From Candidatus Doudnabacteria bacterium Gr01-1014_77 (lineage in GTDB: Bacteria > Patescibacteriota > Doudnabacteria > UBA920 > VMFF01): DNA of 10,083 nucleotides. Below are positions 1-5,021 of the stretch, piece by piece. The stretch lies in assembly GCA_007375915.1 (NCBI GenBank), contig VMFF01000014.1:1-10083 (forward strand), given 5' to 3'. The first letter of the stretch is position 1; each line of letters opens with the position of its first letter. Made by a program: the position numbers and the translations under genes. The notes below the pieces were generated by a model. The model saw only the letters and a program-made list of their open reading frames with translations. It was not told the DNA's origin and did no database searches.

Positions 1-190
1 CATCCTCTGAGTTAAAGAGCTCTTCATCATCAACTTCATCTAAGAGATCATCTGCTTCGTCAGAACTCATCCCAGGTTGCCAGGTGGATATGGAACCACC
101 ATCTGGTCCTTGCGGAGCGTGTTGATCGCCTCGCCAGGATTCGTCTTCTGGCAGCTCGAAGGAGCTGTTGGTATCTTCCCATTCTGTCAT
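1..190 (-). CDS. Unknown acidic protein, N-terminal part only
   Basis: This is the beginning of a gene that runs off the left edge; 63 codons are visible from ATG at 190. A strong Shine-Dalgarno sequence (GGAGGAG, 194-200) and a good promoter (225-254) support the start. The visible protein begins MTEWEDTNSS, has a Gly/Pro/Ser-rich middle (about residues 24-42), and becomes very acidic from about residue 44 (DEADDLLDEVDDEE). No membrane segment, signal peptide or known motif is seen in this part, which looks disordered. The coding DNA is clearly richer in G+C than its neighbours: 61-180 counts to about 57%, against well under 45% by eye in most of the window. I do not recognise the family and assign no function. 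The reading frame, Shine-Dalgarno and promoter together make it a convincing gene. Confidence 0.75.
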   Translation of the reverse strand, partial: MTEWEDTNSSFELPEDESWRGDQHAPQGPDGGSISTWQPGMSSDEADDLLDEVDDEELFNSED

Positions 191-224
191 GGCTCCTCCG
201 GTTCGTGTTTTCTCGTATGACGGC

Positions 225-254
225 ATATTACACCAGAGGCTTTGGGTCTTGCAA
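225..254 (-). promoter_or_regulatory. Sigma-70-like promoter of the left-edge gene
   Basis: Read on the minus strand, -35 is TTGCAA (254-249) and -10 is TAATAT (230-225), with an 18-base spacer. Transcription would start near 218, giving a leader of about 28 bases that contains the GGAGGAG ribosome site. The -35 box is a perfect palindrome and also serves the oppositely directed S1 promoter. Confidence 0.55.
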
Positions 255-277
255 TAACTGTTGGGATTTAGTATACT
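249..277 (+). promoter_or_regulatory. Sigma-70-like promoter of the S1 gene
   Basis: On the plus strand, -35 is TTGCAA (249-254) and -10 is TATACT (272-277), with a 17-base spacer. The predicted start is near 284, giving a leader of roughly 140 bases before ATG 427. The -35 hexamer is the same palindromic hexamer used by the minus-strand promoter, so polymerase could probably occupy only one of the two at a time. Confidence 0.6.
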
Positions 278-281
278 TTCA

Positions 282-424
282 GAGCTTAATGAGCTCGCAC
301 GTTTATTAAACAATTAACAAGTCATTAGGCCTTAGAACAAACGTGCTATTAAGAATTAACTAATAGAATAGATTTGCGGGTTAACCGCATCAATTCTCAA
401 GTTAGTTCTTGGGATTTTTTATTT
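282..424 (+). promoter_or_regulatory. Structured 5' leader of the S1 gene, attenuator-like
   Basis: Several inverted repeats can be read directly. GAGCT 282-286 pairs with 292-296. GCACGTTT 297-304 pairs with AAACGTGC 339-346. A ten-pair helix (one G-U) joins 351-360 to 401-410 and encloses GAAT 366-369/ATTC 393-396 and TGCGG 375-379/CCGCA 385-389. A competing seven-pair hairpin (one G-U), TCTCAAG 395-401 with CTTGGGA 408-414, is followed at once by TTTTTTATTT (415-424). The last hairpin looks like an intrinsic terminator and shares bases 401 and 408-410 with the ten-pair helix, so only one can form. The same region holds the only possible Shine-Dalgarno (GGGA 411-414), so control could also be translational. 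Autoregulation of S1 through its leader is known in E. coli; applying it here is inference. Confidence 0.4.
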
Positions 425-426
425 AC

Positions 427-1584
427 ATGTCAGAGAAAACAGTGACAGCAAATGCCCAGACAATGAATGATCTGATTCAATCAGGCCTTGAGATCAAGGT
501 TTTGAAACCAGGTGAAGTCGTTGCTGGAAAAATTTTGTCTGTAGGAAAAAATGAAGTATATGTAGACATCGAAGGTTATGGCCTAGGCGTTGTTCGCGGC
601 CGTGAACTTTATGATGATGAAGCAACACTCTCTTCTTTAAAACCAGGTGATGAAGTTTTTGCTTCTGTAGTTGATATTGAGAATAAAGACGGTAATATTG
701 AACTTTCTTTCCGCCAAGCAGGACAGGAAAGAGTTTGGTCTACCTTACAAGAGAAGATGCAGACTAAAGAAATTGTTCGCACTAAGATTTTGGAAGCAAA
801 CAAGGGTGGTTTGATGGTTGAGATTAACAATGTTATGGGATTCTTGCCAGTTTCTCAGTTATCAACTGAACACTACCCAAGAGTAGAAGATGGTGACAAG
901 AACAAGATTTTGTCTGTATTGAATCAGTTTGTTGGTACAATGTTTGATGTTCAGATTATTACAGCAGATCAGAACGAAGAAAAGCTGATTGTTTCTGAAA
1001 AAGCAGTCTTTGAAAAAGACTTACAAGATCGTATATCTAAGTTAAAGATTGGTGATATTGTTACAGGAACAGTTTCTGGTATTGTTGATTTCGGAGTCTT
1101 CGTTAAGTTTGGAGAACTAGAAGGCTTAGTACACATTTCAGAATTAGCATGGCAGCGTATTGAACATCCAAAGGATATTGTTAAGGTTGGACAAGAAGTT
1201 AAAGCAGTTGTCATAGGTTTAGACAAAGGCAGAATTTCATTGTCCATGAAGCAGCTAGAAAAAGATCCATGGCAGGACAGTGTAAAGAAGTACCAGATTG
1301 GACAGGTTGTTAAAGGAAAAGTTTCTAAGATTATGCCTTTTGGTGTATTTGTAGAACTTGATGACCAAATTCAAGGACTTGCTCACTTAATGGAATTGTC
1401 ACATGAAGAAGTTAAGAGTGCTGAAGATGTTTTAAAGGTTGGAGATGAAAAGGAGTTTAAGATAATCTCTATTGAACCACAGGAGCATCGCTTGGGCTTG
1501 TCTATTAAGGCTTTAACAGAAAAGCCAGAAGAGAAGAAAGAAGAAAAAGCAGAGACAACAGAAGAGGAAGTCAAAGAAGTTTAA
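427..1584 (+). CDS. rpsA: Ribosomal protein S1-like, four S1 domains
   Basis: A 385-residue protein built from four S1 (OB-fold) RNA-binding repeats, at about residues 27-96, 115-194, 206-276 and 289-361, followed by a Lys/Glu-rich tail (362-385). Repeats 3 and 4 carry the best signatures: VDFGVFVKF...GLVHISEL and MPFGVFVEL...GLAHLMEL. Repeat 2 is the most divergent. In the family, S1 sits on the small ribosomal subunit and helps bind mRNA; four-repeat forms are common outside Proteobacteria, where six is typical. I chose ATG 427 (MSEKTVTANA). An in-frame TTG at 409 would add six residues but lies inside the leader hairpin and has no ribosome site. Even 427 has only a weak, distant GGGA. The gene is monocistronic, with its own promoter and a strong terminator. 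A general S1-domain RNA-binding role cannot be excluded. Confidence 0.93.
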   Translation: MSEKTVTANAQTMNDLIQSGLEIKVLKPGEVVAGKILSVGKNEVYVDIEGYGLGVVRGRELYDDEATLSSLKPGDEVFASVVDIENKDGNIELSFRQAGQERVWSTLQEKMQTKEIVRTKILEANKGGLMVEINNVMGFLPVSQLSTEHYPRVEDGDKNKILSVLNQFVGTMFDVQIITADQNEEKLIVSEKAVFEKDLQDRISKLKIGDIVTGTVSGIVDFGVFVKFGELEGLVHISELAWQRIEHPKDIVKVGQEVKAVVIGLDKGRISLSMKQLEKDPWQDSVKKYQIGQVVKGKVSKIMPFGVFVELDDQIQGLAHLMELSHEEVKSAEDVLKVGDEKEFKIISIEPQEHRLGLSIKALTEKPEEKKEEKAETTEEEVKEV

Positions 1585-1595
1585 TATGGTGAATT

Positions 1596-1623
1596 AAAAA
1601 AACCGGCTAACGCCGGTTTTTTT
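1596..1623. terminator. Bidirectional intrinsic terminator
   Basis: CCGGC (1603-1607) and GCCGG (1612-1616) flank a TAAC loop, extended by seven A (1596-1602) and seven T (1617-1623), giving a 12-pair stem. It follows the S1 stop on the plus strand and ends the convergent minus-strand operon, whose last stop codon (1624-1622) lies in the T tract. Confidence 0.92.
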
Positions 1624-2038
1624 ATACTTCACTAGTTTGAAACTCTCCGCTAGTTCTGACTCTTTCTGCTTTAAGTCTATCAACTGCTGTTGAGACAGCT
1701 GCGAGTGCTTCTGGTTTAAGATCTAATGAAATGTTGTATTTAGATTGAGCGTTAGTTTCAGTATGCGGTACAACACCTGTAAGTTGAATGCTTCGTATCT
1801 TTCCGTTTAGGCTTTGAACTAATAGCGAAAAGTTTGCCATTGTTTCTTCCCAGGCAGCTGGTTTTATTAGAAGCTTCATTATTCTGCCGTCTTCTGTAGT
1901 AATACCTAAAATTCTTTGACTCCCCTCTATTGCAGGAGTTTCATTTAATGCAGCTTCAAAAGAATCTCTGAGTAGTTCATAGTTTCTGTCTGCTAGTTCA
2001 GTGCTTTCGGATTGTCTTTGTTCTCGGTGAAGTTTCAT
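1622..2038 (-). CDS. Unknown soluble protein, 138 residues
   Basis: I do not recognise this protein. It begins MKLHREQRQS. A charged N-terminal helix (about 5-32) is followed by a segment with alternating hydrophobic residues that looks like mixed alpha/beta (about 42-110: ILGITTEDGR, KLLIKPAAWE, IRSIQLTGVV, KYNISLDLKP). Then comes an amphipathic helix (112-128) and a Ser/Thr-rich end. There is no signal peptide, membrane span or cysteine, so it is probably cytoplasmic. Its ATG (2038) lies one base after the TAA of the upstream RNHCP gene (TAAGATG), so it is almost certainly co-transcribed and may be translated by reinitiation. It is the last gene of a three-gene unit ending at the shared terminator. 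The tight spacing supports a real gene. Confidence 0.75.
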   Translation of the reverse strand: MKLHREQRQSESTELADRNYELLRDSFEAALNETPAIEGSQRILGITTEDGRIMKLLIKPAAWEETMANFSLLVQSLNGKIRSIQLTGVVPHTETNAQSKYNISLDLKPEALAAVSTAVDRLKAERVRTSGEFQTSEV

Positions 2039-2039
2039 C

Positions 2040-2336
2040 TTACTTTTTCTCGATTATTTTTATGATAGCGTCGAAGTTATCACTCTCGTCTGTTTTGTTG
2101 TCTTTTTCAGCACCACATTTTTCACACCTGTGGGTTATTACATATTGCCCGTTTTTAAGATGTACTGCAACTGGGCGCATTAATCCCTGGCAGATTGATT
2201 CCCTATCCCCTGGGTTTATATCAACGTGTTTGCTGTAAAGACAATTAAAGCAATGGTTAGTGTACCCATTGCCCTTGTTTTTTTCACCACAATGTTCGCA
2301 AACAAAGTCTTCTATTTTTCTTGTGAAGTGTTTCAT
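2040..2336 (-). CDS. RNHCP domain zinc protein
   Basis: A 98-residue protein with the hallmarks of the RNHCP family (Pfam PF12647). The order is FTRKIEDFVCEHCG, then TNHCFNCLYSKHVD in place of the name-giving RNHCPxCLxSxHVD, then NPGDRESICQGLMRPV, then HRCEKCG. The paired cysteines (CEHC, HCFNC, CEKC) should bind zinc. The family's molecular role is not established. I chose ATG 2336 (MKHFTRKIED) because, as I recall the family, its members start just before this motif. An in-frame ATG at 2354 adds six residues and would overlap the upstream membrane gene by 13 bases; neither start has a clear Shine-Dalgarno. From 2336 the gap to the upstream TAG is five bases, and the downstream gene follows one base after its stop. 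Replacement of R by T and P by F in the motif is mild. Confidence 0.88.
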   Translation of the reverse strand: MKHFTRKIEDFVCEHCGEKNKGNGYTNHCFNCLYSKHVDINPGDRESICQGLMRPVAVHLKNGQYVITHRCEKCGAEKDNKTDESDNFDAIIKIIEKK

Positions 2337-2341
2337 TTGTT

Positions 2342-2674
2342 CTAACGCATCCATTCAAGAACAATGTTTCCGACCCGATGTATCATGACAAATCCATACC
2401 CCCAAATTACAGGTAACCAATACGGGACTCCAAAAAAAGATGCTTTCTCCCAATGCTGTGTACGTAATATTAAACCCAGAGCTACCTCGATAACTAATCC
2501 TAGTAGTAAACCAATTATGAAAAGAAAAGTTTCACCTTCAATATTGTTTGAACGAGACAGTACAAATACTGTCATTGCAATTGCTATCAGGGTTAATGGA
2601 ATTTCTCTGTTGATCGTTACTTGAACAATGAAGAATATAAGTAGCGATGAAATTATTAAAACAAAGTCAATCAT
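2342..2674 (-). CDS. Small four-helix membrane protein
   Basis: A 110-residue, strongly hydrophobic protein with four likely membrane spans at about residues 3-21, 26-41, 49-71 and 84-98. The most distinctive stretch is GLVIEVALGLILRTQHW (59-75), followed by SFFGVPYWLPVIWGYGFVMI. It combines a glutamate buried in span 3 (E63), a QHW turn and an aromatic Pro/Trp span. I do not recognise it as a named family. The conserved-looking polar residues inside the membrane hint at a carrier or enzyme rather than a simple anchor, but that is only inference. It is the first gene of the unit leading into the RNHCP gene and the 138-residue gene, with the next start at or overlapping its TAG. No Shine-Dalgarno is visible before ATG 2674 and no convincing promoter in 2675-2719. 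Confidence 0.75.
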   Translation of the reverse strand: MIDFVLIISSLLIFFIVQVTINREIPLTLIAIAMTVFVLSRSNNIEGETFLFIIGLLLGLVIEVALGLILRTQHWEKASFFGVPYWLPVIWGYGFVMIHRVGNIVLEWMR

Positions 2675-2693
2675 GGGTGTTTTTGAGTTTACT

Positions 2694-2716
2694 AAAATAT
2701 TACGTTGTAATTTTTT
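2694..2716. terminator. Possible weak intrinsic terminator
   Basis: ATTAC (2699-2703) and GTAAT (2707-2711) flank a GTT loop, with AAAA (2694-2697) and TTTT (2713-2716) able to extend the stem past a T-T mismatch. It lies just after the stop of the 162-residue minus-strand gene. The stem is AT-rich and the loop tight, so this is a low-confidence call. Confidence 0.3.
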
Positions 2717-2719
2717 GGA

Positions 2720-3208
2720 TTAGAGAGAGGCACCGAAGACTTCAAATCCGAAGTCCCTGACTTGTTCAAACATTTTATCCATTAAGTCATATTTCTCGCA
2801 GCCGTAATCTTTAATCTCTTCTCCATTTTTGAGATATTTAAAATAGATGTAGGAGTTTTTGCAATCAATACGTTGGGAGTTGTTAAAATAAAATCCTTTT
2901 TGTTGGGCGCTGAAGGAAAGGATGGTTTTATCGTTCGACATATCTATTATCATCGCAAAATAATCTTTGGTTTGAAAATCATTATAGATATTTAAAGCTA
3001 AGCAAGCATTTAGTGTTTTATTAAATACGGATTTATTCTGTCCAATTTCATTACCCCAGTATTTAACTTTTTTTAGTTCGTATAGTTGGGCACATTGTAG
3101 AGTCTTATCAACAATGCTTTTGTTTGTTCCTTTGTACCAAAAAAAACCAATAATTAATATTAAAATTGCTAAAACGGCTATAATGAAATTTTTATTGATT
3201 CTTTCCAT
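2720..3208 (-). CDS. Unknown single-span membrane-anchored protein
   Basis: A 162-residue protein beginning MERINKNFII. One hydrophobic segment (about residues 8-25) follows a short basic N-terminus, so it should be inserted with the rest outside or, less likely, cleaved; no lipobox is seen. The outer part is Asn/Lys/Tyr-rich and has four cysteines (39, 69, 116, 137) that could form two disulphides. I do not recognise the family. The frame stays open further upstream into tRNA-Leu, but those codons are tRNA sequence, so I start at ATG 3208. That leaves only ten bases between the tRNA CCA end and the ATG, with no Shine-Dalgarno (AAAAGAATTG then T before ATG at most). The gene is probably read through from the tRNA transcript, so its mRNA after tRNA processing would be nearly leaderless. 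Confidence 0.72.
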   Translation of the reverse strand: MERINKNFIIAVLAILILIIGFFWYKGTNKSIVDKTLQCAQLYELKKVKYWGNEIGQNKSVFNKTLNACLALNIYNDFQTKDYFAMIIDMSNDKTILSFSAQQKGFYFNNSQRIDCKNSYIYFKYLKNGEEIKDYGCEKYDLMDKMFEQVRDFGFEVFGASL

Positions 3209-3218
3209 ACAATTCTTT

Positions 3219-3305
3219 TGGTGCCGATGGTGGGACTCGAACCCACAAGCCCTTACGAGCAAGAGATTTTAAGTCTCTCGTGTATACCAGTTCCACCACA
3301 TCGGC
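3219..3305 (-). tRNA. tRNA-Leu (anticodon TAA)
   Basis: An 87-base class II tRNA with encoded CCA (3221-3219). The acceptor is GCCGATG (3305-3299) with CATCGGC (3229-3223). The anticodon stem AGAGA/TCTCT encloses loop CTTAAAA, giving TAA. A long variable arm and the T-loop motif GGTTCGAGTCC are present. It lies downstream of tRNA-Cys on the same strand, 27 bases away. Confidence 0.95.
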
Positions 3306-3332
3306 TCGTATATTATTCAGTTGTTTGTTTTA

Positions 3333-3408
3333 TGGAGGCCACGATGGGATTCGCACCCATGTATCGCGGTTTTGCAGACCGCTGCGTTAGCTGCTTCGCC
3401 ACGTGGCC
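3333..3408 (-). tRNA. tRNA-Cys (anticodon GCA)
   Basis: A 76-base tRNA with encoded CCA (3335-3333). The acceptor is GGCCACG (3408-3402) with CGTGGCC (3343-3337). The anticodon stem GCGGT/ACCGC encloses CTGCAAA, giving GCA. The T-arm contains GTGCGAATCC. Its first 22 bases are also the last codons and the stop of the upstream endonuclease gene. Confidence 0.95.
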
Positions 3409-4097
3409 ATTTCCCTATCGTTAACTTTCCAATTATCGCATTTTTTTAGTGCTTTAGTAAAGACCCTTTTCTTCCGTCTTAAGTATAATTTCGGATTGTC
3501 TCCATAAAAGAACTCAAGGACTTTTAAGCTGTCTTTTGTTGAATACGATAGCTGAAAACTGCGCCTGCTATCATATATTTTGGATTGGTTTAACACAAGC
3601 GTACTTTTTAGTCTTGAAGATAAAACTTTTAAAAATTCGTGACTGCCACTCGTGAATACCACTCTTAATCTTTTTGGAACTTTCGTTTTCGTGTCTTTTT
3701 CTATATATACACAACCGTCTCCATCAAAGTATCCACGAACAAAGTCACCCAAATATCGATCTTCTATGTTAGGGAACTTCATTGTTAGGGATTTTTTCGG
3801 TTCCATCCCTAAATTAAATAACGAATTATACAATGCTTTGCTCCCTATTCTTAGCCTATACTTTGTTTTGTGTCTTTCTGATTCGGGTGGAATTATCTCT
3901 ATTTTATGTTCAGACTTTAATTCCCTCTTGAACATTTCGATTAGCTCGCGATCAGTACTGATAGCTTTAACATATCTTCCTCTAAATTTTTTCCAATCTT
4001 CTGTGCTTCCATCTGCAAAAAGGTAGCCTAAAATATAGGCCATGTTCCTTGACCATCTCTTGAAATATTTTTCATTTACTTTTATTTTAACTCCCAT
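3387..4097 (-). CDS. Free-standing LAGLIDADG homing endonuclease
   Basis: A 236-residue protein with two LAGLIDADG-type helices: ILGYLFADG (residues 22-30) and VRGYFDGDG (120-128). In the family the eighth residue of each motif, here D29 and D127, is the metal-binding acid, so both sites look intact and the protein should act as a monomer on an asymmetric DNA target. The regions between and after the motifs are basic (RLRIGSKALY; YLRRKKRVFTKALKK), as expected for DNA contact. It is not inside an intron or intein that I can see. Its end is odd: the last codons and TAA (3387-3408) coincide with the 5' end of tRNA-Cys, so stop and D-arm overlap. ATG 4097 gives the full protein but has no clear Shine-Dalgarno. 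A regulator of the WhiA type is unlikely because both acids are kept. Confidence 0.88.
   Translation of the reverse strand: MGVKIKVNEKYFKRWSRNMAYILGYLFADGSTEDWKKFRGRYVKAISTDRELIEMFKRELKSEHKIEIIPPESERHKTKYRLRIGSKALYNSLFNLGMEPKKSLTMKFPNIEDRYLGDFVRGYFDGDGCVYIEKDTKTKVPKRLRVVFTSGSHEFLKVLSSRLKSTLVLNQSKIYDSRRSFQLSYSTKDSLKVLEFFYGDNPKLYLRRKKRVFTKALKKCDNWKVNDREMATWRSS
3432..3461 (-). promoter_or_regulatory. Possible tRNA-Cys promoter inside the endonuclease gene
   Basis: On the minus strand, TTTACT (3461-3456) and GATAAT (3437-3432) are 18 bases apart, and TGC precedes the -10 as in an extended -10 promoter. Transcription would begin near 3425, some 17 bases before the mature tRNA-Cys 5' end. This would let the tRNAs be expressed independently of the endonuclease. 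Confidence 0.4.
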
Positions 4098-4108
4098 AGG
4101 TTGCTGTA

Positions 4109-4127
4109 AATATTATTTAGTAATATT
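4109..4127. repeat. Inverted repeat before the endonuclease gene
   Basis: A perfect seven-base inverted repeat, AATATTA (4109-4115) and TAATATT (4121-4127), with a five-base centre. It lies 12 bases upstream of ATG 4097. It also supplies two TAATAT -10-like hexamers, but no good -35 was found. It could be an operator, a hairpin, or chance in AT-rich DNA. Confidence 0.4.
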
Positions 4128-4140
4128 AGCACACTGAGAT

Positions 4141-4168
4141 AAAATAAAACCCCGCCGGTTAAGGCGGG
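4141..4168 (-). terminator. Intrinsic terminator of the lysozyme-like gene
   Basis: On the minus strand, CCCGCC (4168-4163) and GGCGGG (4156-4151) flank a six-base loop, followed by G and TTTTATTTT (4149-4141). It lies 22 bases after the stop of the gene ending at 4191. The long GC stem makes it strong. Confidence 0.88.
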
Positions 4169-4190
4169 ATTCTATTTTCGCTTGTATTTT

Positions 4191-4793
4191 TTAAGCTGAC
4201 TCTGTTTCTACCTGTTGCTCTATCTCAACTAAGTCGTTGTAGATTTGAGAGGTTGCTGCATACCAGTTGGAGCTTCTTGGATAAACGTAGATTCCGTTCA
4301 TCTGTTTAAGTGTCCAGCCCTTGTATCTTCTGTCAATCAACTTTTGTAAGTCAATAATCCAGTCAGCTGTAGAGTCGTATCTTTTTAGACCGGCGTAACC
4401 TATCCCAAATTGTCCGTAAATTCCGCTACAGTTATTGTAATAACAGCGTTTACCTAAGGAGCTTTCTGCATTTGAGATTGCAAGGATTGTTTTCCAATCA
4501 TCTTGCGCCAGTAATATTTCGGTGTAATCCGCTAAAGGAGCGCCTTTACTTTCCAAATATTCTCTGACTAGAGTTACTTTCTTGTCTATCTTCGCGTATT
4601 TCGCATGGTCCATTGTAATTAATGAACCAGGGTTTTGAGTTTTGATTTCAAAAACTATGCTTTTTTCTGAACCAACAGCCTGGGCGTGAGCCACCAAGGT
4701 ACCAGGATGAATCCCGGTTACCAAGGAAACAAGAGCAGCTAAAACCGCGATCTTGTTCTTAGCAGACTGAAGGGCCTTCAAAGAAGCGTTCAT
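4191..4793 (-). CDS. Secreted lysozyme-like (glucosaminidase-type) protein
   Basis: A 200-residue protein with a signal peptide: lysines at 6, 12 and 14, a hydrophobic core at about 15-28, and a likely cut after AHAQA (residue 39). The mature part contains WKTILAISNAESSLGK (100-115). There E110 fits the catalytic glutamate of the lysozyme-like fold, where transglycosylases and N-acetylglucosaminidases carry a similar ESxxG motif. C117 and C122 in CYYNNC may form a disulphide. Further conserved-looking parts are IYGQFG, the DSTADWIIDLQKLIDRRY helix (140-157) and the YP/NWY segment (171-178). It probably acts on peptidoglycan outside the membrane, but the substrate is not shown. The gene stands alone, with a strong promoter (4914-4942), a structured leader (4836-4908) and a terminator. 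AAGGA lies 14 bases before ATG 4793, a rather long spacing. Confidence 0.82.
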   Translation of the reverse strand: MNASLKALQSAKNKIAVLAALVSLVTGIHPGTLVAHAQAVGSEKSIVFEIKTQNPGSLITMDHAKYAKIDKKVTLVREYLESKGAPLADYTEILLAQDDWKTILAISNAESSLGKRCYYNNCSGIYGQFGIGYAGLKRYDSTADWIIDLQKLIDRRYKGWTLKQMNGIYVYPRSSNWYAATSQIYNDLVEIEQQVETESA

Positions 4794-4835
4794 TTTATAT
4801 GATCAATTCCTTTCTTCCCTTAAATATTTAGATTT

Positions 4836-4908
4836 CAAAGTTCTTAAGCCTTTTGGGCTTTGCAGCTATTGCTGCGGACCTTTACTTGGACGGTTTTCAC
4901 CGTACAAG
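4836..4908 (-). promoter_or_regulatory. Structured leader RNA of the lysozyme-like gene
   Basis: Transcription from the promoter at 4914-4942 should begin near 4907, so the RNA opens directly with this structure. Hairpin 1 has stem CTTG (4908-4905)/CAAG (4888-4885), a U-C mismatch, ACGGT (4903-4899)/ACCGT (4894-4890) and a GAAA tetraloop. Hairpin 2 is GCAGC (4875-4871)/GCTGC (4866-4862) with loop AATA. Hairpin 3 is AAGCC (4860-4856)/GGCTT (4850-4846) with loop CAAAA. AAAG (4883-4880) can pair with CTTT (4840-4837), closing a three-way junction around hairpins 2 and 3. I do not recognise a named riboswitch class; the GCAAAGCC part recalls c-di-GMP-I RNAs, but the rest of that consensus is absent. 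It ends some 40 bases before the start codon. Confidence 0.5.
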
Positions 4909-4913
4909 AATGC

Positions 4914-4942
4914 ATTCTATCATACATTACCCCATCTGTCAA
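4914..4942 (-). promoter_or_regulatory. Strong sigma-70-like promoter of the lysozyme-like gene
   Basis: On the minus strand, -35 is a perfect TTGACA (4942-4937), the spacer is 17 bases, and -10 is TAGAAT (4919-4914) preceded by TGA (extended -10). A second TTGACA lies twelve bases further upstream (4954-4949), forming a tandem repeat. Confidence 0.8.
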
Positions 4943-4981
4943 GGGATATGTCAAGGTGACTTTTTGGGGTAAAAATGGTCT

Positions 4982-5008
4982 AAAAAAGCCCATATTATTG
5001 GGCTTTTT
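4982..5008 (-). terminator. Intrinsic terminator of the dTDP-sugar operon
   Basis: GCCCA (4988-4992) and TGGGC (4999-5003) flank a six-base loop; the stem extends with A and T tracts to ten pairs (4983-5008). On the minus strand the stem ends in GGGCTTTTTT. It begins 13 bases after the stop codon of the ketoisomerase gene. Confidence 0.88.
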
Positions 5009-5021
5009 AATGATTAATGGG

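Noticed and set aside
409..426. TTG start adding six residues to S1
   Set aside because: TTG 409 lies within the terminator-like hairpin, has no Shine-Dalgarno, and adds GFFIY, which is simply the T tract translated.
3218..3424. Open frame on the plus strand across tRNA-Leu and tRNA-Cys
   Set aside because: It is the antisense of two tRNA genes; the VGLEPTS-like string is the typical false translation of an antisense T-arm.
3387..4097. Intron or intein around the LAGLIDADG protein
   Set aside because: No split host gene or splice-junction residues flank it; tRNA-Cys is complete and uninterrupted, so the endonuclease is free-standing.
4836..4908. Assignment of the leader RNA to the c-di-GMP-I or ydaO riboswitch
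   Set aside because: A GCAAAGCC match and a GAAA tetraloop recall c-di-GMP-I, but the order of the helices and the remaining conserved bases do not fit either class.
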